Positions 45,269 to 53,979 are shown, numbered from the stretch's first letter. The stretch is 64,000 bases of DNA from Rheinheimera sediminis (GCF_004005375.1 NZ_RZUF01000018.1:57863-121862); one strand, 5' to 3'. The notes: generated by a model from the letters alone, not told the origin. A program made the numbers and translations.

Positions 45269-46225
45269 TCAAAGGTAAGCGTCCAACGCCAGAAAACTGC
45301 GCTGCGCAATTTTCTCCACACAAAAATTCTGCTGCTGTACATCGAATTGCCATAACATCAGCGCACTAAGTAATTCGGTTTTTCTATCGGCATGCCGGGT
45401 TAATAAACAATCCCCTTCGATGATCGTTTCTGCGCCATACAACTCGGCTTCAAACAATACGGTGGAATTGATGCCATGCACCTTAGTCGCCCCTTTGATC
45501 AGAGCACGGGAACAGTCTGCAGACCAATAGCTACGGGCAGATCTCAACTGATAGTTGGTGTTATCACGTGGATGCCGTTTAAAGACTAAGGTCTGGTTCG
45601 GATAAAGCGCTTCGATATAATCGATAAACTCTTGCATGCCGTTTACAAATCGCGAATTTAATTGAACATTTGAATCCTGAGCCAGTTGTAATGGCACAAA
45701 AACATAGTCCTGCTGGCCAGCATAAGTGGGTACCCCCTGAAAAAACAACTCGCGTTTTTGCTGCAAAATCGGCGTAACATCTTCAGGCAACCAGTTCAGA
45801 TCATTGGCCGCAAGGCTGGAATCAACATTAATGCCCTGTCGGTCAAAGTAGATATACTGAGTTTGAGGGAAAAAGCCACATTCAATAAAGCTATATTGCA
45901 AGCCATTGGCGCGCATAAATTGCTTTAACGGCTCAAATTGTGGCACTGAACCACTCCACAACAAAGTGCCTAAACTCCGCTGAAAAAACTCCACAGGCAA
46001 TGACTGCAGTGGGTGGCGATAGACCAGACTAATGCCTAATCTTTGAAACCAGTCGGCAAGAGCAGCTAGCCAAATAGGCACTTGTTCTACAGGATTCAGC
46101 GTAAAAATAATCACATAAGATGAGGCAGGCTGAGCCTGGTAAAAAGCACTATTGCATGCTGATATATGCACAACCTCAGTTGCGCTGATAGAAATTGCGT
46201 TTGATTGACCCATCTTGCCCGACAT
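45269..46225 (-). CDS. Capsule-biosynthesis-like protein (possible polysaccharide transferase)
   Basis: 318 residues, soluble, no signal peptide. A stretch LVFKRHPRDNTNY near residues 215-230 followed by a Ser-containing KVHGINSTVLFEAELYG segment matches the capsular polysaccharide synthesis family (KpsS/LipB-like), where it belongs to the nucleotide-sugar handling site. The N-terminal half is divergent. AAGGT stands before the ATG. It is not in a capsule cluster here, so the role is uncertain. A HAD phosphatase gene follows upstream on the same strand after a 250-base gap. Confidence 0.6.
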   Translation of the reverse strand: MSGKMGQSNAISISATEVVHISACNSAFYQAQPASSYVIIFTLNPVEQVPIWLAALADWFQRLGISLVYRHPLQSLPVEFFQRSLGTLLWSGSVPQFEPLKQFMRANGLQYSFIECGFFPQTQYIYFDRQGINVDSSLAANDLNWLPEDVTPILQQKRELFFQGVPTYAGQQDYVFVPLQLAQDSNVQLNSRFVNGMQEFIDYIEALYPNQTLVFKRHPRDNTNYQLRSARSYWSADCSRALIKGATKVHGINSTVLFEAELYGAETIIEGDCLLTRHADRKTELLSALMLWQFDVQQQNFCVEKIAQRSFLALDAYL

Positions 46226-46478
46226 ACCTTTGTTTCTATGTATTCAAAAAGTGCACACCATGGCTTTTGTTTCAATTTCAATCAATAATTTAATTAAAAA
46301 TCACCAATAAAACAGCCAAGGATAACAGTGCCTTGATCAGCCCGGATATCCCTAAGAGTAGAACAAAAAACTAAAGCGTAAACCAATAAGCTGTTGTTTA
46401 CGCTGTTTCTGTGACAATGAGTCAATTTCGCCGGAAAAAAACTGAATAGCAGCAGAGGCGAGCTGTTCATCGCTTGGG

Positions 46479-47165
46479 TTAAATTCTGTTCCACTGATAG
46501 TATTTTTCATCAGCTAACGCCAGTAATTCGCGGTCTTCTTTGGTGTCGCCATAAGCATAAATTCGGTCATAGTGGCTTAGATTCAGCAAAGCCCTCACCC
46601 TATTGGCTTTTTCTGCACCACAGCAATCAGCCCCTTGGTGATAGCCTGTTAGCCTGTCTCCTTCAGCTTCAAGGCTGGAGGATAACAACTCAATGCCCAC
46701 TTGGTCGCACCAGGGTTTAAGGTAAAGATCCAAAGATGCTGACACCAGCACTACTCTGTCGCCGGCGGCTAAGTGCCATTGCAACTTTTCCATCGCCAAA
46801 GGCCTGATCACAGTAGGCAAGAACTCAATTGCATGCTTTAGCCCCAGCTGTTCCAGTTCCATTTTTGAGCGTCCGGTCAAGGCCAGTTTGATCAGTAAGC
46901 GGCGCATTTGGGAAGAAGACACCAGGCCAATCCGATAAGCAGCTATAACAGGGAGCAGTACCAATCGACCCCAAAACAGCCTGGCTGGCGATATCACCTG
47001 TTTGATAAAGGGCGTAAAAGTGTCGCAGCGGGTTAAGGTGCCATCGAAGTCGAATAACGCCAGGTCGTTAGAGTTATTCAGACCCAGAGGAACATCGGCT
47101 AACGCCATAGGCTTATATTCTGTTAATTTATCGGCCTTTGGTGCAACTGCGCTTTGGTCTGACAT
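46479..47165 (-). CDS. HAD-superfamily (SerB-like) phosphatase
   Basis: 228 residues from the ATG at 47165 with AGGAA 8 bases upstream; a TTG two codons earlier is also open. HAD motifs: I = FDFDGTLTR (with both Asp), II = VLVSAS, III/IV = KANRVRAL with YAYGDTKEDRELL. It resembles the HAD-IB branch with a helical cap (phosphoserine-phosphatase-like). The substrate is unknown. It stands next to the capsule-like gene on the minus strand. Confidence 0.8.
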   Translation of the reverse strand: MSDQSAVAPKADKLTEYKPMALADVPLGLNNSNDLALFDFDGTLTRCDTFTPFIKQVISPARLFWGRLVLLPVIAAYRIGLVSSSQMRRLLIKLALTGRSKMELEQLGLKHAIEFLPTVIRPLAMEKLQWHLAAGDRVVLVSASLDLYLKPWCDQVGIELLSSSLEAEGDRLTGYHQGADCCGAEKANRVRALLNLSHYDRIYAYGDTKEDRELLALADEKYYQWNRI

Positions 47166-47269
47166 CAACAAATTCCTTTTTCTGAAAACTAAATGCAGCG
47201 ACAGATTAAAGCTGGATTGTAACTTTTTTAGCTAAAACATCGAAAAAAATGACGGCCAAAAATCTATTT

Positions 47270-47296
47270 AACCTGAGCTCGGGATAATGAGTGTCG
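47270..47296. repeat. MITE left-end fragment upstream of mesX
   Basis: 27 bases (AACCTGAGCTCGGGATAA, then TGAGTGTCGA) match the left end of the 41.4-kb element with one change. The rest of the element is absent. The fragment stands about 180 bases before the mesX start, so it could add sequence to the upstream region. Confidence 0.6.
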
Positions 47297-47419
47297 AATT
47301 GCCTCAAGTATCACGACAGACAGACTCTGAACCCCAACATGAAGATCCCTCATAGTGCAGATGAAATAAAACCATTGTTCTTCATCCAGCCATCCGCGTA
47401 TAACACACCCATCAACTTT

Positions 47420-47435
47420 AGACATCCAGACTTCT
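47420..47435. promoter_or_regulatory. Tandem MetJ-box-like operator upstream of mesX-mesD
   Basis: Two adjacent 8-base units, AGACATCC and AGACTTCT, match the met box AGACGTCT at 6 and 7 of 8 positions and have the exact tandem spacing that MetJ uses. They lie 38-53 bases before the likely mesX start, and the genes make methionine. The match is good in form and context, but MetJ itself is not in the window. Confidence 0.6.
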
Positions 47436-47473
47436 TAATGGATATCCAAGCCACACAATGGGACACAGATACG

Positions 47474-48478
47474 ATGAACAACTTCAAATTCAGCATTCAC
47501 AGCATTGGTTTTGATGAAAACTATCAGCCAGCCAACAACACCCGTATTACCACTAACTTTGCCAATTTGGCCCGCGGTGAGCGCCGTCAGCAGAATTTGC
47601 GCAACACTCTGGCCATGATCAACCAGCGTTTTAATAGCCTGGTAGGTTGGGACAACCCAAACTCAGATCGTTATTCGCTGCAGCTGGATATTATTTCTGT
47701 GGCTATCCAGATAGAGGGCGCCAGTGCAAACCATGATCAGCAGTTCCCGGCCATTGAAGTACTAAAAACTACCATTGTCGACCACAAAACCAAGCAACGC
47801 ATTGAAGGTATTGTTGGCAATAACTTCTCCTCTTACGTGCGGGATTATGATTTTAGCGTGGTACTGCTGGAACATAACAAAAACCAGACGGGTTTCAGTA
47901 TTCCGGATCAGTTTGGTGATTTGCACGGCACTTTGTTCCAATACTTTGTTAATTCAGAAGCTTATCAGCAACACTTTCACAAAAAACCTGTGATCTGCCT
48001 GAGTGTGTCCGACAACAAAACTTATCAGCGCAGCAGCAACCAGCACCCGGTGTTAGGGGTGGAATACCAGCCAAATGAAACGTCATTAACCGAGCAATAC
48101 TTCAAAAAAATGGGTTTAGAGGTGCGCTACTTTATGCCTGCTGGCAGCACCGCACCTTTGGCGTTTTACTTCTTTGGCGACCTGCTGAACGACTACAGCA
48201 ACCTGGAGCTGGCGAGCACCATCAGCACCATGGAAACCTTTCAGCGCATTTACCGGCCTGAAATTTACAACGCCCATACCGCGGCAGGAGAGCGTTATCA
48301 GCCGAACTTAAAAAACCCTGATCACGCCCTGACCGACATTGTCTATGACAGAGAAGAGCGCAGCCGCTTGGCGGTAGAACAAGGCAAATTCGCACAGGAG
48401 CATTTTATAAAGCCGCACCAGGCGCTGTTAAGCCGTGTGCTGGCACAAAGCTCTGCTGGCAAACCAGCACAGCAATAG
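47474..48478 (+). CDS. mesX: DUF1852 protein MesX, partner of the MesD methionine synthase
   Basis: 334 residues from the ATG at 47474. The open frame extends upstream to 47291 but that start would fall inside the MITE fragment and operator; the chosen start begins NNFKFSIHSIGFDENYQP, as in the DUF1852 family. Conserved stretches NTRITTNFANLARGE, GNNFSSYVRDYDFSVVLLEH and DNKTYQRSSNQHP match MesX proteins as I remember them. MesX is required with MesD for a folate-independent, oxygen-dependent methionine synthase activity. mesD follows by about 45 bases. Confidence 0.85.
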   Translation: MNNFKFSIHSIGFDENYQPANNTRITTNFANLARGERRQQNLRNTLAMINQRFNSLVGWDNPNSDRYSLQLDIISVAIQIEGASANHDQQFPAIEVLKTTIVDHKTKQRIEGIVGNNFSSYVRDYDFSVVLLEHNKNQTGFSIPDQFGDLHGTLFQYFVNSEAYQQHFHKKPVICLSVSDNKTYQRSSNQHPVLGVEYQPNETSLTEQYFKKMGLEVRYFMPAGSTAPLAFYFFGDLLNDYSNLELASTISTMETFQRIYRPEIYNAHTAAGERYQPNLKNPDHALTDIVYDREERSRLAVEQGKFAQEHFIKPHQALLSRVLAQSSAGKPAQQ

Positions 48479-48522
48479 TAAACCCAGCAATGAATTCAAT
48501 TAAACCAAAGAGCGACCTATTG

Positions 48523-49563
48523 ATGAAAAAATTACTCCCTACGTCCACAGCTGGCAGCTTACCTAAACCTTCATGGCTGGCCCAACCTGAAACTTTATGG
48601 TCGCCGTGGAAATTGCAGGGCGAGGAATTAACAGACGGCAAACAGGACGCTTTGCGTTTGTCGCTGCATGAACAAGAGCTGGCTGGCATTGATATCGTCA
48701 GTGACGGCGAACAATCACGCCAACACTTTGTCACCACCTTTATCGAACATCTGGACGGCGTAGATTTTCAAAAACGCGAAACAGTGCGTATTCGTAACCG
48801 CTACGATGCCAGCGTGCCTACAGTAGTTGGCGCCGTAAGCAGGCAAAAACCAGTTTTTGTTGAAGATGCGAAGTTTTTACGCCAGCAAACCAAGCAGCCT
48901 ATCAAATGGGCACTACCTGGCCCTATGACCATGATTGATACGCTGTACGACGCGCATTACAAAAGCCGTGAAAAACTAGCCTTTGAGTTTGCCAAAATTC
49001 TGAATCAGGAAGCCAAGGAACTGGTTGAAGCCGGTGTCGATATTATTCAGTTTGATGAGCCGGCTTTTAATGTGTTTTTTGACGAAGTCAACGACTGGGG
49101 TATTGCCGCTTTAGAGCAAGCCGCCGACGGCCTGAAGCAACTGCAATGCGAAACCGCAGTGCATATTTGCTATGGCTATGGCATTAAAGCCAATACCGAC
49201 TGGAAACAAACGCTAGGCTCTGAGTGGCGTCAATACGAAGCAGTATTTCCTAAACTGCAACAATCCAGCATCGATATTATCTCGCTGGAATGCCACAACT
49301 CGCGTGTTCCTATGGAGTTGCTGGAACTGATTCGCGGCAAAAAAGTAATGGTCGGCGCTATAGATGTCGCTAACCACAACATTGAAACGCCAGAACAAGT
49401 AGCAGCCACGCTGCGTCAGGCGCTAAAGTTTGTCGACGCCCACCACCTCTACCCATGCACCAACTGCGGCATGGCGCCGCTACCGCGTCATATAGCACGG
49501 GGCAAACTCAATGCCTTAGCAGCAGGGGCAGAGATAGTGCGCCGGGAGCTGGCGGCGAGGTAG
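48523..49563 (+). CDS. mesD: MesD-type core methionine synthase
   Basis: 346 residues from the ATG at 48523 (the frame is open to 48490). The protein is a single MetE-like barrel: TAGSLPKPSWL at the N-terminus, DGEQSRQHFV, QFDEPAFNVFF, VHICYGYG, SLECHNSR and the zinc-site end HLYPCTNCGMAPLPR, where His, Glu and Cys residues bind zinc and homocysteine. It lacks the folate-binding N-terminal half of full MetE. It follows mesX directly; in known families the pair makes methionine without methyl-tetrahydrofolate. No methyl-donor gene is seen. Confidence 0.85.
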   Translation: MKKLLPTSTAGSLPKPSWLAQPETLWSPWKLQGEELTDGKQDALRLSLHEQELAGIDIVSDGEQSRQHFVTTFIEHLDGVDFQKRETVRIRNRYDASVPTVVGAVSRQKPVFVEDAKFLRQQTKQPIKWALPGPMTMIDTLYDAHYKSREKLAFEFAKILNQEAKELVEAGVDIIQFDEPAFNVFFDEVNDWGIAALEQAADGLKQLQCETAVHICYGYGIKANTDWKQTLGSEWRQYEAVFPKLQQSSIDIISLECHNSRVPMELLELIRGKKVMVGAIDVANHNIETPEQVAATLRQALKFVDAHHLYPCTNCGMAPLPRHIARGKLNALAAGAEIVRRELAAR

Positions 49564-49639
49564 TCAGCGATCAAAGACTGCTGTGTAGCATCGGCTACAA
49601 CACAACAGACGGCAGTTGACAACCAAAGTTAATGAGCCA

Positions 49640-49673
49640 TAATTTGTGCATTAATATATTAATGCACAAATTA
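49640..49673. promoter_or_regulatory. 34-bp perfect palindrome at the hipBA promoter
   Basis: The two 17-base arms (TAATTTGTGCATTAATA and its reverse complement) meet without a loop and end 2 bases before the hipB start codon. The site should cover the promoter and be the operator for HipB, which normally binds palindromic sites upstream of hipBA. Confidence 0.75.
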
Positions 49674-49675
49674 TA

Positions 49676-49978
49676 ATGCAAAAAGAAGCAAGCTCACTCA
49701 ACCAATCTCTAGGGCAACTGGTGAAACAAATCAGGGCTGAATCTATGGATCAATCCGAGCTTGCTGTGCGGGTTGGACTAAGCCGTAACACCATCTCCGC
49801 TATTGAAAATGGCAAAGCAGTAAACTCTGAAGCCCTGTTTGCAGTGCTGGCTCAGCTTAATTTATTGCAGCCGATCACGGCTGTAGTAGAACAGCAACTG
49901 GCCCAATTCAATAACCAACCGCAGAAAAAGCAGCGCAAACAACGCAAAGCCAATCCGGAGCTATCGAATGACTTCTGA
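49676..49978 (+). CDS. HipB-like antitoxin (Xre HTH)
   Basis: 100 residues. An Xre helix-turn-helix (KQIRAESMDQSELAVRVGLS, NTISAIENGKA) occupies the first 65 residues; the C-terminal tail (QPQKKQRKQRKA) is strongly basic. No ribosome site is visible before the ATG, which lies just after the palindrome, so the transcript may be leaderless or nearly so. The gene overlaps hipA by 11 bases. It should neutralise HipA and repress the operon through the palindrome. Confidence 0.85.
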   Translation: MQKEASSLNQSLGQLVKQIRAESMDQSELAVRVGLSRNTISAIENGKAVNSEALFAVLAQLNLLQPITAVVEQQLAQFNNQPQKKQRKQRKANPELSNDF

Positions 49979-51176
49979 GCAGGCTTATGTATTTATTGAT
50001 GGCCTTGAGCAACAGCCGGTGATTTGTGGTGTGGTCACGTTAGATCCAACGCGGCGCTATGGTGAGTTTCGATATGGTAAAAGCTATTTAGCCCGCCCTG
50101 ACGCCTTTCCTCTGGACCCGCTGAACTTACCTCTGTCAGAACAGCTTTACAGCACCAGCACTGGCAAAGCAGTATTTGGTGTGTTGTTGGATGCAGGTGC
50201 AGACGCATGGGGCCAGAAAGTAATTTTGTCCTTGCATAAAACCAAGCCACAAAATGCACTGCAGTTTTTATTGGCAGGCTCCGGCATGGGAGTGGGCGCT
50301 TTAGTTTTTAGTTTATCCCGCAGCTCGTCAAAACCTAAACTCAACAAAAATACGCTGGGCGATTTACCTTTGCTGCTCAAAGGCAAAGACGCCATATTGA
50401 AAGACGAAGCCATACCAGAGGAAGCAAAAAAAGCTTTTGAGCATGGTTCCAGCATGGGTGGTGCCAGACCCAAAACCTTAATCACAACAGGTGACACAAC
50501 CTTTTTGGCCAAATTTAACAGGCCAGATGATTTGTTTAATCAGGTAAAAACAGAGCACGCCTGTATGCGTATGCTGGCAGAATTACCAGTGCGGGTTGCT
50601 ACAACCAACGTCGTCACAACGGCTACCGATGATGTATTGCTGGTGGAACGTTTTGACTGCCATCAGCAGCGCCCTACTCACCACTTTATCAGCGCAAACT
50701 CGCTGATCAACGCAGTCACAGTCAATAACGCCGCTTTGAGTAGCAACTACAGCTATGGTTTTCTTGCCGAATTTTTGCGCACCCAAGGCGTAGAACCCGA
50801 AGACGCACACGAGCTCTACCACCGTATGGTGTTTAATGTGTTTATCGGTAACACAGACGATCACAGCCGCAATCACGCCTTGCTGTATTCCTTCACCGAT
50901 AAAAACTGGCGTTTGTCCCCCGCGTATGACGTATTACCTGTCAATAACAGCCGCCAGCATGGCATGGGTATTGGCGATTTTGGCCGGGATGGCACTATCG
51001 AAAACCTGTTGTCGCAGTCATTACGTTTTGGCTTAAAACAGTTTAAAGCCAAAAAAATCATCGAACAGGTAGCAGCCTTAAGCCGCGAATGGCCTTTTTA
51101 CTTTAAACAACACGATGTAGGCGAAGGCGATTTGGAACGTTTAAAAGCTGTGATACCGATAATTAAGTTGGATTGA
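49968..51176 (+). CDS. HipA-like kinase toxin
   Basis: 402 residues, the usual HipA length. GGAGC precedes the ATG, which lies within the end of hipB. Kinase features: the GSSMGGARPK P-loop-like segment, FNRPDDLFN, the catalytic Asp in NTDDHSRNHALL and the metal Asp in SPAYDVLP. HipA phosphorylates glutamyl-tRNA synthetase in E. coli, which leads to growth arrest; the target here is untested. A convergent MNT/HepT pair ends 36 bases downstream. Confidence 0.88.
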   Translation: MTSEQAYVFIDGLEQQPVICGVVTLDPTRRYGEFRYGKSYLARPDAFPLDPLNLPLSEQLYSTSTGKAVFGVLLDAGADAWGQKVILSLHKTKPQNALQFLLAGSGMGVGALVFSLSRSSSKPKLNKNTLGDLPLLLKGKDAILKDEAIPEEAKKAFEHGSSMGGARPKTLITTGDTTFLAKFNRPDDLFNQVKTEHACMRMLAELPVRVATTNVVTTATDDVLLVERFDCHQQRPTHHFISANSLINAVTVNNAALSSNYSYGFLAEFLRTQGVEPEDAHELYHRMVFNVFIGNTDDHSRNHALLYSFTDKNWRLSPAYDVLPVNNSRQHGMGIGDFGRDGTIENLLSQSLRFGLKQFKAKKIIEQVAALSREWPFYFKQHDVGEGDLERLKAVIPIIKLD

Positions 51177-51212
51177 AGACAATGTCAGGGAGGTGTCGCA
51201 AGCCGTTCTGGA

Positions 51213-51542
51213 TTATTGCCCTGTCTGCAACACCACATATTCATCTTCAATATTGGAATGAAAGCTTGTCGGTAACAAAGCCCAGTCGTGCACATCCACC
51301 AGTATTGGCAAATTGCTTTGTTGCAGTGCTTCTTTTAATTCACACCAATCGCTTTGAGCCAACTCCAGATCTGCAGTGTTACGCAAAACAATATCCAAAT
51401 CGCTACCTTGATGTGCATTGCCTGTAACCCTGCTGCCGTAAGCCCAGACTTCAGCTTTTGGCACATGCAGCGCTAATAATTGCTGCAACAACTTCAAATG
51501 CCGGGGATCAAGCTGCAGTTTGGAAAAATCAGTGCTGGGCAT
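51213..51542 (-). CDS. MntA-type minimal nucleotidyltransferase antitoxin
   Basis: 109 residues from the ATG at 51542 (AGGAA 8 bases upstream). The nucleotidyltransferase motif is intact: GSRVTGNAHQGSDLDIVL (GSx10DxD), with a third Asp in VDVHDWAL. In MNT/HepT pairs this enzyme adds AMP groups to HepT and silences it. It overlaps the HepT-like gene by 14 bases. It could be a stand-alone pair outside defence, but its place in the toxin-rich region favours a TA role. Confidence 0.82.
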   Translation of the reverse strand: MPSTDFSKLQLDPRHLKLLQQLLALHVPKAEVWAYGSRVTGNAHQGSDLDIVLRNTADLELAQSDWCELKEALQQSNLPILVDVHDWALLPTSFHSNIEDEYVVLQTGQ

Positions 51543-51957
51543 CAAACAATTCCTGAATGGCCTGAGCTAACTCACGTACATCCTTTAAAAAATCAGGCAA
51601 AATTTTCAGCGTTTCGTTAGCAAAACCTTCGCCATAGTCGTGTGCAGTAGTGTTGCGGTTTGCCCTGTAATGAATCCAGCGTTCAACACCTGTGATATCC
51701 AGCAGGCCATGTTTTCCTGCGTGCCGTAACACATCATTAAACACCAGCTTATCCACTTCACGCGGACTTCCACCATATAACTTCAAGGCTTTACGTAGCA
51801 GTTTGCCGGTAGTTTCCAGCGACAATTCAAAGCTTTTGATGGCTGCATTACGATACAAATCGTACAGCACGTCAGTTGAATCTATTTCAGCTAACCGAAG
51901 GATAGCTTGTTCCAGAGTGTCGGCATGACGCTGCAAATACTCAGCAGTCAAAAACAT
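51529..51957 (-). CDS. HepT/HI0074-like RNase toxin, partner of MntA
   Basis: 142 residues, all helical, of the nucleotidyltransferase-substrate-binding family (HI0074-like). The HEPN RNase motif R-x4-H-x-Y is present as RNTTAHDY near residue 100, so the RNase fold looks active. AGG/GGAGCC lies before the ATG at 51957. It is the first gene of the pair and overlaps the antitoxin gene. In studied pairs this protein cleaves RNA and is shut off by AMPylation at the motif's Tyr. Confidence 0.82.
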   Translation of the reverse strand: MFLTAEYLQRHADTLEQAILRLAEIDSTDVLYDLYRNAAIKSFELSLETTGKLLRKALKLYGGSPREVDKLVFNDVLRHAGKHGLLDITGVERWIHYRANRNTTAHDYGEGFANETLKILPDFLKDVRELAQAIQELFDAQH

Positions 51958-52246
51958 GAACCTGGCTCCTTAAAAGTGTTACAGATCACAATGTCTGTTC
52001 GCTGAGGTAATGTTAACAGATGAAAAGCACAGCAGGCTAATTCAAAGCGAAGGGCTTGAAGACAAAACGCTGCCACAGCGACAATCTCTTTGCGATCTCC
52101 ACGCCAGACATCCAATTAGTTTGATTAGATGAAATGAGGCGAATAAACCAGTTATTTGCCTCACTAGGATTAGTCAGTGCTCTTAAGCTTTGGGATTTTT
52201 TCCTGTGAGAATAAGCTGCTGACGGCGATAACTTTTTTGCTGTAGC

Positions 52247-53770
52247 TCAGTCTGTGGCTTTAAGCAGCGATACCAGAAACTGCGTAAAAGGCACAATATC
52301 CTGTTGGACGCTGGCAGCTTCCAATGCCTGCATATATTCATTTCGCCGCTCAACAGGCACCACTGTCCAGGGATAACCGCCTGAGGCCATCATTAAATTC
52401 ATGATGAACCTCGCCATTCTGCCGTTCCCATCGAAGTACGGATGGATATACACAAAAACAAAATGCCCTAACACCACCCTGACAGCCGCATTTTGTTCTT
52501 CAGCAAGTAAATCGAATAAGGTTGGCATCATATCCCTGACAGCTTCCCGATTGGGCGGTGTATGCATCGACTGGCGAATATAAACTGGCCCAGTCCGATA
52601 ACCGGCTAAGTCAGATGGCTTGATAATACCGGCCGCAACGCTTGGACCAAACAAAGCCAGGTACCAATCACTATGAGTTAGTTCCAATACTTCGCCCGGG
52701 TTTTTACCTTCCAGCACAGCCCGAACGGCTTTTTTAACTTGCAAAAACGCATCCCAGTACCCTTTCGCGGCCATAGCATCCAGATGTTTTTTGTGTTCAT
52801 CTGAGCCATCGGCTTGCCATTGACCTGACCGTACCAGCTCAATGAATTCACGGCTAACCCGGTAACCTTCAATAGACAGTGAGTGGTATGCATCAGTGAC
52901 ATATTTATCTTCCACTTCAGCCATATAAGTTTCGATGTTGATTACTGGGTTCAGGTTGTCAGGAAAATGCGCAATCACAGCTTGCCGCATCTGGGCCCAC
53001 ATCAGGCGAATGCGATTGACGTAGGGTGACACTTCACGACGGCCAAAGCTTAGCTGCAATTTATCAGCGAAAGGGTCTTGTTCCTGCACTTTAAAATCGG
53101 CCGCCTGCATGCCCTTTAGAATGTTATCTGCGATCAAGTCCCTGCCGATATTTCTAAAAGCTCCAGCTAAGCGACCTGCGATTACACTATGATTGCCTGC
53201 AAGTAATACAGACAACAGATCCGAAGCATCTGCCACCATAGATAAAGCAGTTCGCAGTTGAATGGGCGCTTTTTGAAACTGGTTTGGTGAGCAATAGACC
53301 AGAGCTGCCGCCAAACTGTATACATTGAGCCCTTCTACATTTTTAATCTGTTTCAGCTCAGGCATGCTCAGTCTGACATCAAAAATCGAGGTGTTATGCA
53401 AAAATGCTGTGGGCTTATTATTGCCATTGGGAGTGCGGACAAGCAGCTGTTGAGGAACAGTTTTATCCCCTATATGCAGGCTAATCGACTGCTCCGGCGA
53501 CAGACACCAGCAGCTATCGAACCGCTCTGATAAATAGGCAGCACAGAAATCCCAAAAAGAGCTATACCAAGATGTGCTGTCGCCGGGCTTTTCATCTGGC
53601 ATTGCCGCTATGTACCAGCCTCGGATCACTTCCCGAATAAAGCCATGCTTCAGTAACCGCTCACGATGCACCCGACTCAGTTGCTCAGACTTTATGGCAA
53701 CAACTCCCGATCCTTGCAGCTGTTGTAGCTGTTCAAGCGAATCAGCTAATTTTTGCGAAACATCGCTCAT
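52247..53770 (-). CDS. Fic-domain protein with N-terminal winged-helix-like (AbiEi-type) region
   Basis: 507 residues. The Fic motif HPYFDGNGRMAR near residue 445 has the catalytic His and the GNGR loop with one conservative change (F to Y), so AMP transfer is likely possible. An inhibitory helix motif SLSIEG (S/T-x3-E-G) stands near residue 297, the class II arrangement that keeps the enzyme off. Residues 1-100 look like a DNA-binding winged helix of the AbiEi/transcription-regulator type (VVAIKSEQLSRVHRERLL). GGGAG precedes the ATG. Four 24-base repeats stand upstream, so it may regulate itself. Confidence 0.85.
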   Translation of the reverse strand: MSDVSQKLADSLEQLQQLQGSGVVAIKSEQLSRVHRERLLKHGFIREVIRGWYIAAMPDEKPGDSTSWYSSFWDFCAAYLSERFDSCWCLSPEQSISLHIGDKTVPQQLLVRTPNGNNKPTAFLHNTSIFDVRLSMPELKQIKNVEGLNVYSLAAALVYCSPNQFQKAPIQLRTALSMVADASDLLSVLLAGNHSVIAGRLAGAFRNIGRDLIADNILKGMQAADFKVQEQDPFADKLQLSFGRREVSPYVNRIRLMWAQMRQAVIAHFPDNLNPVINIETYMAEVEDKYVTDAYHSLSIEGYRVSREFIELVRSGQWQADGSDEHKKHLDAMAAKGYWDAFLQVKKAVRAVLEGKNPGEVLELTHSDWYLALFGPSVAAGIIKPSDLAGYRTGPVYIRQSMHTPPNREAVRDMMPTLFDLLAEEQNAAVRVVLGHFVFVYIHPYFDGNGRMARFIMNLMMASGGYPWTVVPVERRNEYMQALEAASVQQDIVPFTQFLVSLLKATD

Positions 53771-53800
53771 GCCAGCTCCCGACAGTTCTAAGAATTAATC

Positions 53801-53896
53801 TACAGGTTTTAGTGTAATACTATTTGTAGGTTTTAGTGTCATTTAATTTGTAGGTTTTGATGTATTTCAATCTATAGGTTTTGACGCATTTTGATC
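53801..53896. repeat. Four direct repeats with exact 24-bp period upstream of the fic gene
   Basis: Units start at 53801, 53825, 53849 and 53873 with the core T-(A/G)-(C/T)AGGTTTT-(A/G); the first two and last two are more alike. The repeats lie 31-126 bases before the fic start. They look like iterons or operator repeats: there are no unique spacers, so not CRISPR. A dimeric or multimeric DNA-binding protein, perhaps the Fic protein's own N-terminus, is the natural candidate ligand. Confidence 0.75.
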
Positions 53897-53979
53897 TGAT
53901 GATGAGTTATGAAGAAGGGTGTTGGCAGATTTGAAGACTAAATAACTGGCCTTCATTGTGATACATCAACAAAACAAAG

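Noticed and set aside
46294..46494. 66-codon minus-strand frame after the HAD gene
   Set aside because: No ribosome site, overlaps the HAD gene's end and has no recognisable content.
47291..47473. N-terminal extension of mesX to the GTG at 47291
   Set aside because: That start lies inside the MITE fragment and upstream of the MetJ-like boxes; the family's N-terminus begins at 47474.
53801..53896. Possible CRISPR array upstream of fic
   Set aside because: Units repeat directly with a 24-base period and no unique spacers; only four copies with diverging sequence. Operator or iteron repeats are more likely.
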